Positions 48,981 to 58,858 of a stretch of DNA of 63,580 nucleotides are shown piece after piece. The DNA lies in NCBI GenBank assembly GCA_009746045.1, contig RPFO01000992.1, positions 1 through 63,580 on the forward strand, given 5' to 3'. The stretch is from Mesostigma viride (taxonomy: Eukaryota; Streptophyta; Mesostigmatophyceae; Mesostigmatales; Mesostigmataceae). The position numbers and the translations under genes were made by a program. Each line of letters begins with the position of its first letter. Within the stretch, counting starts at the first letter, position 1. A model generated the notes under the pieces. It worked only from the letters and a program-made list of their open reading frames with translations. It made no database searches and was not told where the DNA came from.

Positions 48981-50119
48981 AATGGTACTTTCCACGGCGA
49001 CCGATCGAATGTTTGTTGCGTAACTACCAAGGACCGATACGGCCCAAAGTGGTGGCGAATTTCGTACTTGAAGTTCCGCACGAGACAGACTGACTGACTT
49101 GTTACGAGCTGACCACCGGCCCAACACGTAATGTACCTACAGAAGTACAGAACGTAAAAGGGGCCTGGCTGTGTAGTGTATACGTGCGAAGGTGGCCATG
49201 GCGGTGCGCGTTCCATGAAAACTTGCCTAATTTGTCGGCCGAAATGCAAAAAAGTTATGGAGATCGATGCTGTATGAAAGATACTCCAAAAGATGTTTTG
49301 TTGACGAAATATGCATTAGGTATGAAAGACCGCTGCCCTTCTTTAACCCACGGTTGCGAGGGGGTCTGATTCGCAAATCTGGCCGCGATGAATATATTAG
49401 ATTGGCTTCTTGCCAGAGTGATAGCCAAGATTCCTGGTATTGAACGACGCAGAAGGGAGGGGTTTAAAGTGAGGAAATAGGAATCAAGCGAATTAGCTTT
49501 GATTTGTGGCCATTTCCGGTTTCCTTCGGAGGTAAAGTAAGCAGGCCTGCGCGAAGCGCATTCCAGCCTGCCATGGTTAACTCGCTTTCCTCGCGTGCCA
49601 GGCAGGTAATCAGGCCTGCTGCGGAAGGCTCTTTTTCTGCACCTCATCTACCAATCTGTTTGCGCTTGAACAGTCCGTTATGGCTTGGTTTTAGCGTCAT
49701 CTCCGGGATGTTCTTACCGTTTTGTTCGCCGTTTTGTTTCCTCGCCAAATTTCCCGCAGCTTTTGCTATTTTGACTAACGTTTCCGGTGGCGTGCTTGTA
49801 AGATTGTCGAGAACTGGCCAGGAAGACATTGATTTTGCTGCACGTGCTTCATTTATTTTTTAAAGTTTGTATTAGAGAGTCTATATTGCGTAGTCAGGAA
49901 ACCGACCTGACCTGCCTGGTGGCGGCGTCCTTGTTCCAAGAAGCGTGCAAAAGACTGGTCAGTTTCTAGGCGTTATTGCTGTTATTAACGGCATTGCTAC
50001 ATTTTAATCAGATTTTACTTTTCTCAGCATGCCATCTGCAAATTTTGTGGTCCATGCCTTACATGCATTCAGGCGTGCTGAATGCCTTGTAATCCATAAG
50101 CCCCGTGCTTTGTGGATGG
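48981..50119. other. Left part of the 5.3-kb element, no gene recognised
   Basis: Mixed-composition sequence. The ORF at 49504-49863 (119 codons) has no recognisable similarity and ordinary AT content; it is not supported as a gene. Confidence 0.4.
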
Positions 50120-50700
50120 TGGTTGGACATTACTGTAGGAGGTGATGGCGTATGTGCGTGGATGGTGCTTGAATGGTGGGGGGCTGCAGCAATGCGTGTG
50201 TGGATGGTGGTTGGATGGCGAGGGATTGCTGCCATGCATGCACTAATGGTTGTTTGATGGTGGTGGGCTGCAGCCATGTGTGCGTGGATGATGGTTGGAT
50301 GGTGGGGGGTTGCAGCCATGTGTTGTGCGTGGATGGTGGTTGGATTGTGGGGGGTTCAGCCATGCATGCGTGGATGGTGGTTGGATGGTGAGGTTTTGCT
50401 GCCATGCATGCGTGCCGATGGTGGTTTGATGGTGGGGGGTTGCAGCCATGTGTGCGTGGATGGTGGTTGGAAGATGGGGGGTTGCAGCCATGTGTGCGTG
50501 GATGGTGGTTGGATGGTGGGGGGTGCAGCCATGCATGCGTGGATGGTGGTTGGATGGTGGGGGGATGCTGCCATGCATGCATTAATGGTTGTTTGATGGT
50601 GGTGGGCTGCAGCCATGTGTGCGTGGATGATGGTTTGATAGTGGGGGGTTGCAGCCATGCGTGCGTGGATGGTAGTTGGATGATGGGGGTGTAGGGAGTC
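50120..50700. repeat. GT-rich minisatellite (GGATGGTGGTTGGATGGTGG type)
   Basis: Irregular tandem units of roughly 50-60 bp built from GCCATG(C/T)(A/G)TGCGTGGATGG, TGGTTGGATGGTGG and GGGGTTGCA. About ten units are present. The His/Thr/Pro-rich ORFs over it are artefacts of composition. Confidence 0.85.
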
Positions 50701-50805
50701 CTTGATGGTGGGGATGTAGGGACTTCTTGATACTTCTAAGTCATGGATTATAATTAATGGATTAAAGTAAGCTTACTGATTAAATGAGACGAAATTTAGT
50801 TCAAT

Positions 50806-51170
50806 TGACAATTGACAATTGACAATTGAATTGACAATTCAATTGACAATTCAATTGACAATTCAATTGACAACTCAATTGACAATTCAATTGACAACTC
50901 AATTGACAGTTCAATTGACAATTCAATTCAATCAATTCAATTCAATTCAATTCAATTCAATTCAATTCAATTCAATTCAATTCAATTCAATTCAATTCAA
51001 TTCAATTCAATTCAATTCAATTCAATTCAATTCAATTCAATTCAATTCAATTCAATTCAATTCAATTCAATTCAATTCAATTCAATTCAATTCAATTCAA
51101 TTCAATTCAATTCAAGTCAATTCAAGTCAGTTCAGTTCAATTCAATTCTATTCAATTTAAATAATTCAAT
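50806..51170. repeat. ATTCA/TTCAA pentanucleotide array
   Basis: Starts with CAATTGACAATTGA-type 10- to 14-bp units (50806-50930), then a nearly pure TTCAA run from about 50931 to 51115, followed by degenerate units. The array sits between oppositely oriented minisatellite blocks. Confidence 0.9.
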
Positions 51171-51224
51171 TCAACTTCGCATAGTCTAGCCGTAAATTTC
51201 TTGGATCATGAACAATGGGCAGTT

Positions 51225-51400
51225 GCAACCACCATCCATGCACGCATGGCTGCACCCCCCCACCATCCCACCACCATCCACGCATGCATGGCTGCAACCC
51301 CCCACCATCCCACCACCATCCATGCACACATGGCAGCAAATCCTCACCATCCAACCACTATTTATCCACGCACGCTAGCTGCAGCCCCCAACCATCCAAC
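51225..51400. repeat. Inverted copy of the GT-rich minisatellite
   Basis: CCACCATCCATGCACGCATG and CCCCCACCATCCCACCACCA units are the reverse complement of the 50120-50700 repeat. The TTCAA array is thus flanked by inverted minisatellite blocks, making a loose ~1.2-kb foldback. Confidence 0.8.
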
Positions 51401-52279
51401 CATCACAACCCTAAACCCTAAACAGTTGTAAGCCCAGCTCAGCATCTTATAATCCTCCTCCTCCTGGCTAAACTGTTTATTTTGACATGACATGGCCAGC
51501 ATACTGACTGGCACATTATGCCCATGGTTTGTCACCAAGATTTTCTATCACCCGTATAAGCTTGAAAGCACCCTTGAAGCAGCCCATGGCCAAACAATCA
51601 CGCAATATGAACGTAGCAAAAGAATAAATAACATCTATGAATGTTATTCAACGCATTTAGCGTTAGAAACATGCACTACCACACCATGGTGTGGCATTTG
51701 CATGGTAAAAAAAGAGGGCTTTAGAGAGGGCCAGGCAACGGTCGAGAAAGATCATCAAGGCTGAAAAGTGACAACGCCTCACAAGATTAAATTCATTTAC
51801 AAACGTCAGGAAACCATGGGGGAACGATAAACCAGCCATACCTTGCATGGCTAACGTTACCTTGGCCCAGGCAGTGCCCGCAAAAGCGGCACTTTGCGGC
51901 ACACAAGCTGTGATGTGACAGGGTGGTCAAAATCGTCACATCTTTACTGCCGCTGCCTATATTCAACGACGATGCATGATAACAAGTAATTAAATAAACC
52001 TAGACACCCGCCGGGTTGCGCCGTAAAGCACTTGTAGTAATCAATTCCGTCGAACCTGCCTGATCGCAGTTTTTCCCAGCAAGAACACTGACGGCACGTG
52101 GTAAATCGCATCCCCGCGAGCTAAAAATTGATCCGAATCATATTTGGGACGTATAAGCTCTATTTCCTGAGTTTGGCCGGGAAATTCGTCCGCAAACGTA
52201 CAGTAAATTGCAAGCACGGGTGCAAAGCCGCCATGGCTAAGTCGTGCATTTCCGAAACGCGCACGGTGCCAATTCACGC
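51401..52279. other. Unique part of the 5.3-kb element
   Basis: Contains CCCTAAACCCTAAAC at about 51408-51423, two units of the plant-type telomere repeat and too short to call a telomere. The small ORF at 51492-51764 has no recognised similarity. Confidence 0.4.
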
Positions 52280-52680
52280 ACTTCAGGTTGCACGGTGTGG
52301 TCGTGCGATTCTGAGAAGTGCGCACCCGGGGGGAAACCGGCCCCTTGCGCACTCCCTAGTTACGCACTCCCTAGTAAAGTCGATAGATTGCGTACCTACA
52401 CCTTTGGAAATGGCATTGTTTTCTTTCAAACGCACACTCCAGGTTGCGCGCGGTGTGGTTGTGCGATTCTGAGAAGTGCGCACCCGGGGGGAAACCGGCC
52501 CCTTGCGCACTCCCTAGTTACGCACTCCCTAGTAAAGTCGATAGATTGCGTACCTACACCTTTGGAAATGGCATTGTTTTCTTTCAAACGCACACTCCAG
52601 GTTGCGCGCGGTGTGGTCGTGCGATTCTGAGAAGTGCGCACCCGGGGGAAAACCGGCCCCTTGAGCACGCAAGTCGGTAG
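52280..52680. repeat. 158-bp tandem repeat, about 2.5 copies
   Basis: The word GATTCTGAGAAGTGCGCACC occurs at 52307, 52465 and 52623, giving an exact 158-bp period. Copies differ at only a few positions, so the duplication is recent. ORFs on both strands simply repeat the unit. Confidence 0.9.
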
Positions 52681-52764
52681 ATTGCGTACCTTGGGAGACG
52701 GCATTATTAGTACTTACATATGTGTCAGAGACGGTATTAGTACATAAGTGTCAGATGAGGGTAC

Positions 52765-53045
52765 ACATGTATCGGCTTCGTTGTGGATCACGCCACTAAA
52801 ATGACTAAATACAGTAAGATAAGCTTACATACCAAGCGCCGACACTTAGCGTGTGGCATGGCAGTACATAGACCGAAGTGGAGCGTGACCCACAACGACG
52901 TTGTGGGTCACGCCACCACATAGATGTAGATACCAAGCGCCGACACGGCGTGTGGCAGTAGACCGAAGTGGAGCGTGACCCACAACGACGTTGTGGGTCA
53001 CGCCACTAGCTACATACCAACGACACTTAGCGTGTGGCAGACTGG
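52765..53045. repeat. Palindrome-containing repeats (GTGACCCACAACG / CGTTGTGGGTCAC)
   Basis: Two near-identical copies of ACCGAAGTGGAGCGTGACCC plus ACAACGACGTTGTGGGTCAC occur at about 52873-52918 and 52962-53007, each a 31-bp perfect palindrome. A half copy lies near 52780. ACACTTAGCGTGTGGCA, also palindromic in part, recurs at about 52843 and 53023. Confidence 0.8.
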
Positions 53046-53257
53046 TAGTAGAGCATGTACCGGGCTGTTTCTACTACATAATACACCCGGCGTGTACACC
53101 TGTGTACACCCGTAGTGTACACCCGTGTGCACCCACTTACAGGCGGACTTGTGGATGATCAATTATATTTGTTCCTTTTAAAAATGATGATTTAATGTTT
53201 ATAAATTGCAAGCTAAGATCAAGTGATGATGTATTGTAATTGTTGTACTATCTCCGA

Positions 53258-53334
53258 CAGGACAACAGCTATCTATCAATGACCGACAGGACAAACAGCT
53301 ATCTATCATCATTGATAGATAGCTGTTGTCCTGT
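53258..53334. repeat. Inverted repeat around AACAGCTATCTATCA
   Basis: GACAGGACAA(A)CAGCTATCTATCA appears twice in direct orientation and once inverted (TGATAGATAGCTGTTGTCCTGTC), so the second and third copies form a hairpin with a very short loop. Confidence 0.85.
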
Positions 53335-54182
53335 CGTACGTACACGTGTATGTAGTATGTAATGCGTGCGCCGGACGAGGGTACACGCCGGTTCACGATG
53401 ATCAAGTGTGAAAAATACGTACACCGCGCCCACAAATTTTTTGGTACATGCACGTTATCAAAGAGACAACCAGCGCAGGCCAGAAATCGGGAGAATCCGG
53501 ACCATGGTAGCTCGAGCCTGCCGTTATCTTTTCCGCGTTTTCGAGTCGTTCAGGATGATGAAGATGAATGGTGATGGAAATGTGTATCCTTGTGCATTGA
53601 AATTATGGCTGGCTTACGTGTGGAGCGACGTTATGCACGTCCGATCCACGATTAGTACTTTACATATTAATGTGAGGATTTCGCACAAGCCATCGTCAAT
53701 GATGCTATGCTTTCAGTACATATAAACAGTCCAAGCGAACACATTATATTTCATGAGCCTGTCGGGCAAAATTAATTTTGGCGTGTATGCCAAATTTTAA
53801 CACGTCGATATGCCATGGCGGACCTGGTACTACGTACTGTACGTACCGGTGGCAGCCCTTACGCACCTTTCGTAAATACGAGGAAGCCAGACGTAATAAC
53901 TGAGGATCGATCAATTTCAGACTTCTGACTTCCGCCGCATCCTTTTTAACCGCAACGCGTCAGTTCATTATTGGCCCCTACATCGAGGGTACCCCATGTT
54001 TGTTGCGTTTCTCCCTCGTTGCGGAACCGCAAAATCGGTGAGTGCCTTTTGCGGAACTGGCTATGGCGATTCTTCCTGACCCCGTATCTTTCTGTAGACA
54101 TAAGCTTTTACGCAACGGAAGGTGGCGTTGGGTAGCCCTACACTTCCTTCATATAAATACGTCATTTAATTTTTTTTGATTA
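53335..54182. other. Right part of the 5.3-kb element, no gene recognised
   Basis: AT-balanced sequence with words such as TTGCGTTTCTCCCTCGTTGCGGA that echo the TIR interior. No coding signal was recognised. Confidence 0.4.
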
Positions 54183-54219
54183 GTTGCGTAACTAGTTGCG
54201 TTACCGCGGGTTGGTACTG
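54183..54219. repeat. Right 37-bp terminal inverted repeat
   Basis: Perfect reverse complement of 48944-48980; followed by TA and the RING/TRAF gene. Confidence 0.9.
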
Positions 54220-54221
54220 TA

Positions 54222-55787
54222 CAGCTCTTCGTGCGTTTGCTCTCGACGGCCGCCCGGCCGCGCGATACGAGCTCGGCGATCCGCGTGCGACCGTCCGAAT
54301 GACGGTCCCAGCACTCCGTCGCGAGCACAATGAGCGGGTGCAGCGCAGGGAAACAGTACTTCCCTTGCTGCATCGGACGGCGGGTGCCGAGCGTCAGCAT
54401 CATCAACACGAACGAACCCTCCTCCAATCCCAACGCGTCCAAGAATATCCACGAGAGAGAATGCGCCACGCGCTGAGACTCGAGACGATCGACCATGTCC
54501 GCGATCCGCGTGAGCGGCGCCAGCGGTTTGCACTCCGCCCTCGGTTCCATCGACAAGGGAAGCAACATGCGAGCCGCCAGGTAGTGGTCCTCGGTGAACA
54601 TGGCCACCTGGTCGGGCTGCAAGCAGCGAGTGGACGAACAGGTCCGTGATGTCGTCCCCTCGCCCCTTGTGCGCCCGGACCACTTCCGAGAACACGTCGA
54701 AGTAGCGTTCCAGGGCGTATCGCAACGACTGGCGCTCGATCAGCATGGACCGGATGCGCTCCGTGTCCTCCTCGCATTCCGTGTAGACGAACTCGTACCG
54801 CATGTCCCGCTCCTTGCGGACCGCCGCGCCGGGATCGCACTCGACCCCGAACGCCGTCTCGACATTGGCCAGACTCGACTGGTCCATGCGTTCCGCGATG
54901 CAGCTCCAGGCCTCGAAAGAGTCCATCGCCGTGTCGGTCAGCGAAGGGAAACGTTTTCGATGGAGATGAACGAACGCCCCATCGAACCCCGCATCCCCGA
55001 TTCCGCCTCCTCGTCGATCGACTCGTCCTCCCCGTCCCCGCCCCCGTCGTCGTCGTCGCCCTCGTCGCCCTCCGACTCCTCGTCCGGGTCCGGGAGGTTC
55101 ACGTACTCCTGCCCCGCCTCGCACCGCTCCCAGCGGAGACAATTGTTGTCGTTGCCCGACGCCCAGATCCCGTGCAGACGGGCGCTGTTCACGAGCATGC
55201 GACACTGCGTCGACGAGAACGGGCAGATCGACTCGTGGAGAGGGATCTCCGACAATCGCGCCACGTGGGTGCACCCGTCGCCGTTCAGGAAGAAACGACA
55301 CGGAAAAAAAGGCGCACTCGACGCGGTGCTTGCCTACATCTTTCCGCAACACCGTCTCGGAACACCCGTGCACGCGATTCGGACATTCTAGACGCTCGTG
55401 GGGACACCCTCCGTCCTTCCTGTGCTGCGTGACCTCCTCCACGCTCCCCTGGAACTCGCACCCGCGCTCGAAGTTGGCGCACTTGCGCTTGACCAGCGAC
55501 GTGATCCGGCCCAGCGTCACGAGGTGCTGCACGCGGTACCGGTGCCACGGGGCGCGACACAGGATGCACTTGCCCGTGACGGCGGCGACCACGCCCCCGC
55601 GCCGTTTCTGTTTCGAGATCAGCTCCCTCGAACACGGCTTGTTGCAGAGGATCGCCTCGCACTTACCGCCCTCCACCCTCGTGCGGCACTCGATGACCAC
55701 CGGATCGTTCAACACGCACATGCAAACGTGACATTGGAGATCGTCGGACGCCACCTGCACGTGGCGACAATCCTCCGTGCAATCCAT
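54222..55787 (-). pseudogene. RING and TRAF-type zinc-finger protein (probable E3 ubiquitin ligase), frameshifted and transposon-interrupted
   Basis: From the ATG at 55787: LQCHVCMCVLNDPVVIECRT ... CEAILCNKPC ... GKCILCRAPW forms a RING-like C-x2-C...C-x2-C array with an insert. TRAF-type fingers follow (KCANFERGCEFQGSVEEVTQ, CPHERLECPNRVHGCSETVL). A shift near 55290 leads to SICPFSSTQCRMLVNSARLH and an acidic linker (DEESEGDEGDDDDGGGDGED). Shifts near 54955 and 54620 enter helical C-terminal regions (ERIRSMLIERQSLRYALERY; MFTEDHYLAARMLLPLSMEP). The 5.3-kb element cuts the gene after KRTKSC; its tail is at 48634-48941. Viral RING/TRAF proteins commonly redirect host ubiquitination; the target here is unknown. 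Confidence 0.75.
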
Positions 55788-55853
55788 GGTTCGCTAGTCT
55801 ACCCAGTTCCAGACTTTTTTATTCGTGGGAAATAAACGCGTGCTTTTATTATT

Positions 55854-56069
55854 ATGGACATATTAGCTCATTGTCATCCGATTCACAACAACATTGTCGT
55901 CCTCCCGATCACGGGGGAGTGGATCGACGCGTACGGGAGTTACATCGACCGGCCGGACCTGGGCATCCACTTTTTCGTCGAGGACATGAGGCGAGAGGCT
56001 CAGTCCTCCTCCTCTTCCTCTTCCTCTTCCTCGCCCTCTTCCTCGGCCTCCTCCTCGGCCTCCGGGTGA
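55854..56069 (+). CDS. Possible small viral protein
   Basis: The first ~45 residues (MDILAHCHPIHNNIVVLPIT ... GIHFFVEDMRREAQS) look like a real protein and follow an AT-rich gap (TTTTATTATT). The remaining polyserine stretch is antisense to the acidic tail of the convergent gene, so the true 3' end may be frameshifted away. No family recognised. Confidence 0.35.
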   Translation: MDILAHCHPIHNNIVVLPITGEWIDAYGSYIDRPDLGIHFFVEDMRREAQSSSSSSSSSSPSSSASSSASG

Positions 56070-56473
56070 CCCGCGTCCTCGTCCTCATCGGCCTTCCTCT
56101 TCTTCTTGGTCACGCGGCACAGCGACGGGACTTCGGTCACCTCGGGCTCCATGAGGAAGTTCAGACACTCCTCGCACCGGCCGGGCTCGTTCTCGAAGAA
56201 CTTTTCCAGGCGACTCGGAAGGACGTCCTTGAGCGACGTCTTCTTCTTGCGAGTCTTCACCACGAGCTTGTCGTCCCGCCCCGAGATGTTGCAGGCGTCG
56301 ACGCCGGCCTTCGTCATGGAGTCCAGGATTTCGACGGACAACGTCCGCTTGCGTTTTCGGTGGGGCGCGAGGCTCTTGCTCGTCTGGCGGAGGATGTCGT
56401 CCACTTCGATGAACTCGGACGTCATGGATCGCATCTTCTTGCGCCACTCCTCGAGCTGGTACGCGCCCTCCAT
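56000..56473 (-). CDS. Charged protein with long acidic C-terminus
   Basis: The intact 157-residue frame has a helical N-terminus (YQLEEWRKKMRSMTSEFIEV), a basic middle (APHRKRKRTLSVEIL, TRKKKTSLKDVLPSRLEKFF) and a CEECLNFLMEPE segment. It ends in a polyglutamate/aspartate tail. Acidic-tailed proteins of this type often act as chaperones or nucleic-acid mimics. No family recognised. Confidence 0.6.
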   Translation of the reverse strand: MEGAYQLEEWRKKMRSMTSEFIEVDDILRQTSKSLAPHRKRKRTLSVEILDSMTKAGVDACNISGRDDKLVVKTRKKKTSLKDVLPSRLEKFFENEPGRCEECLNFLMEPEVTEVPSLCRVTKKKRKADEDEDAGHPEAEEEAEEEGEEEEEEEEED

Positions 56474-56518
56474 TGCTTATGTAGTCACCCGGACGATTTT
56501 GCGTGTGCCTCGAACGCA

Positions 56519-57184
56519 CTAGAGACCGGTGAGCTCGGCGTTGAACCCGGGAGCCCCGCGGACGGCGTTTTGTGCTCCTCGAGAGGGCTCGCCCATCATG
56601 CCGAACGACTCGGTCGCGTTCACCAGGGGGACGCCGTACACCGTCGTGTCGGCGTCGGCGAGGCTAGGGAGCTCGTAACGGGGGTCGAACTGCATCGTCA
56701 CGGGGCGGGGGAACGCGCCGATCGACCCGTTCCACTTGGCGTTGGCCATGACGCCCGTCGTCGCCAGGTTCATCTGGCCGAACATGCTCAGGTCCATGGG
56801 CGGGCGTGTACTCGCGGAGGCTCTGGATGCCGGTGAAAGGCAGGTCCTTCCGGTTGCTCGTGACGGCCAGGATGCCCTCCCCCTGCTTCAGGAGCAAGCC
56901 CATGACGTCCTCCGCGGACGGGAGGAGGTCGGTCGCGAACTGCATCTGCGCGTCAAACCCGCTCCCGATCTGGCTCAGACGGGGCGCGGCGCGCGTGTCG
57001 ATGCCGTACACGTTGTCGTACTCGTCCGACGGGATCAGACGCGTCTCCGTGCCGACCTGCTGCGAGGAACGCATCGTCTCGAACTCCGGGTCGACGCACA
57101 GCTCGGGAACACCTGCGGCCGCTCGCGAGCGCCGATGAAACTGTCCGACTGCCCTCTCGCGGCGTTGCAGTAGGAGGTGGACAT
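56519..57184 (-). pseudogene. Unrecognised virion-type protein (two frameshifts)
   Basis: Begins MSTSYCNAARGQSDSFIGAR at 57184. It shifts near 57110 into ETMRSSQQVGTETRLIPSDE and reads FDAQMQFATDLLPSAEDVMG and TGIQSLREYTPA. Near 56800 it shifts again into PMDLSMFGQMNLATTGVMAN and ends GAPGFNAELTGL at 56519. About 220 residues in all, with no membrane helix. Asn/Gln/Met/Thr-rich composition suggests a structural protein; no family recognised. Confidence 0.5.
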
Positions 57185-57216
57185 CTTCGACGTATAACTG
57201 TGTGCCGAGAGATTTT

Positions 57217-57681
57217 TCACGACCAACGCGTCTTCCCGCCTCGGGGCTTACCGGTCAGCGGGAACTTGGAAGGGACCTTCCACTTGGGCGCGGGCAGACC
57301 CTCGTCCTCGCATTCCCACCTCGTCTCCAACGCATAGCCCATCCGCAAGATCTCCTCCTCTTTGCGTATCGTGCGGATGTACAGCTCGCCGTGGTAGCAG
57401 TTCTTGACGGGGTGCTCGGTGAAGAACCCGAACTTGTCCGGGTTCCCGTGCCAAAAGTCCCCGTGGTATTCGAACACCGTAGGGGGGTCGGTGTCCGACG
57501 TGAACCCGTCGACGTATAACGGCTTGCCTTTGGACGTGAATAAAACCTTTTCGCCGCCGTTCCCGGCGTGCTGTATCTTGATCCCTCGCTCGCGTTCCAC
57601 GGATTCCAACCACCTCCTGCATTTGGACACATGCTGACTCACGCAGACCAGCCTCGCGTAGGAACTCGCTCTCGCTGCCAT
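57217..57681 (-). CDS. VSR/restriction-endonuclease-like nuclease
   Basis: The intact 154-residue frame contains KPLYVDGFTSDTDPPTVFEY followed by HGDFWHGNPDKFGFFTE and then IRKEEEILRMGYALETRWEC. The D...E(Y/F)HGxxWHGNP block, followed by an Rxxxxxxxxxx(E)xxW pattern, is characteristic of VSR-like or PD-(D/E)xK endonucleases found as stand-alone genes in giant viruses. A predicted role is DNA nicking in repair, or selfish homing behaviour. The gene is short for the family and may lack the N-terminal part. Confidence 0.65.
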   Translation of the reverse strand: MAARASSYARLVCVSQHVSKCRRWLESVERERGIKIQHAGNGGEKVLFTSKGKPLYVDGFTSDTDPPTVFEYHGDFWHGNPDKFGFFTEHPVKNCYHGELYIRTIRKEEEILRMGYALETRWECEDEGLPAPKWKVPSKFPLTGKPRGGKTRWS

Positions 57682-57793
57682 GGTTCGTCTCGATTGTGTG
57701 GTCGAGAGTCGCCGTCGCGACTAAATCGTTACGAGACGCGATTACTTTGCGCGGTCCGCGAACGCGATCTAGAAAACGACACCGACACGTCCA

Positions 57794-58360
57794 TCAGACG
57801 AGTTGGAACGTGAAATTGATCTCCTTCGTCGGATCCCCGTCGCCGCCCCTCCCTAGATGCCGTTTCATGAGGGACAGCCACGTCGACGTGTGGCCGTAGT
57901 TGACGTCCGACACGTCCCGGACGTCTTCCTCGCCGTCGATCAGGTGCAGCATCTCGTGCGCGACCGCCCCCGCGAGGATCAGAGGGACGTGTTTCGGCAT
58001 GTCCACGCCGTCCTGGGTATACTTGCATCCGCTTCTCAACATTTCCGGAAGACTCGAAGCCCAATAGTCGGGGTTGGACGATGCGCGGCTCGTCCTCGTC
58101 CACGCTGAACGCGAACGTCTCTTTCAGTCGGTCGCGCGTCCGCGGACTAAGTCCGGGCTCTTCTTGGAACAGTTCGTCCAACAAGAGGACGCGAGGTGTC
58201 AACGGATACCCCGATCGGAAGAACGTGCGGCTGATTTCTTTCGTCATCGCCGCCAACCCCGGGTCGCGCGCCAAGATCCCGTCGATGTTGGGCGCCCTTT
58301 TCAACCGGGGCGGTAGATCGCATCTAACGCCGCCTCGAGTTGCTTCCACTTGCGTTTCAT
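57794..58360 (-). pseudogene. HExxH metalloprotease-like protein (two frameshifts)
   Basis: Starts MKRKWKQLEAALDAIYR at 58360. It shifts near 58310 into RLKRAPNIDGILARDPGLAA and TFFRSGYPLTPRVLLLDELF. It shifts near 58050 into EMLRSGCKYTQDGVDMPKHV and the catalytic helix LAGAVAHEMLHLIDGEED, then VNYGHTSTWLSLMKRHLG with a third His. HExxH plus GHxxxW-(x)-MK is typical of SprT/WLM-type zinc metalloproteases that act on DNA-protein crosslinks. It is the second such gene in the window and differs in sequence from the one at 41638. Confidence 0.6.
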
Positions 58361-58395
58361 GACATTGCACCGTATCCCGCGCGATTGTCGACCCC

Positions 58396-58847
58396 TCACG
58401 AAGCGCACACCTGGTTCATGAGCGCGTCGAGCGGTTTGAGGACGTACAGGAACAAGGCCGAGTACGCCGCGGTCGATGCGACGATCGGGATCGCGTGGCC
58501 GGCGATCGACCATCCCGGGAAGTACGACAGGTGGAAACCGGACGCGGCCACGAGCAGACCTATCGTCAACCGGCGATCGCGCCCGCGTACACGAACTTCC
58601 TGTCGCTGCTAATGTGCTTGTTGTACTCGCGAGTCCAACGCACGGCCGCGAGGTTTCCTACGCCTAACACGATCATGACTAGGAATATGACCCATTCCGT
58701 GTGCGCCGGCTGGGCCGGGACGCCCACGGAACGGACGGCGGACAAGTACAATGGCAACAACGCGCCCATGGGGGCAGAGGAACCCACCAAAAAGGATTTT
58801 ATTAGGGAATCGGATAACATCGGTTCGATAATACTACATACGGACAT
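58396..58847 (-). pseudogene. Multi-pass membrane protein (one frameshift)
   Basis: The start is the ATG at 58847 or 58820 (MLSDSLIKSFLVGSSAPMGA). Hydrophobic helices follow: GALLPLYLSAVRSVGV, TEWVIFLVMIVLGVGNLAAV and KFVYAGAIAG. Near 58570 the frame shifts into LTIGLLVAASGFHLSYFPGW and HAIPIVASTAAYSALFLYVL, ending MNQVCAS at 58396. Four or five membrane spans. An upstream ATATATTTTCC island precedes it. No family recognised. Confidence 0.5.
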
Positions 58848-58858
58848 ATATTTTCCGC

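Larger units (their letters stand above)
48944..54219. mobile_element. 5.3-kb non-autonomous TIR element with TA target duplication
   Basis: The termini are perfect 37-bp inverted repeats starting CAGTACCAACCCGCGG and containing the inner palindrome GTAACGCAACTAGTTAC. TA flanks both sides (48942-48943 and 54220-54221). The TA duplication and CAGT start fit Tc1/mariner-type elements, though other TA-targeting groups are possible. No transposase is recognisable: the largest ORFs are small and the interior is mostly satellite-like repeats. Perfect ends suggest recent mobility. It interrupts the RING/TRAF gene. Confidence 0.85.

Noticed and set aside
50120-50700. His/Thr/Pro-rich and Cys/Val/Gly-rich ORFs
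   Set aside because: They translate the minisatellite; unit repetition on both strands explains them.
51408-51423. CCCTAAACCCTAAAC as a telomere remnant
   Set aside because: Only two units are present inside a transposon, which is too short to distinguish from chance.
52128-52680. Repeated ORFs with TLQVARGVVVRF and similar ends
   Set aside because: They duplicate exactly with the 158-bp DNA repeat and show no independent coding signal.
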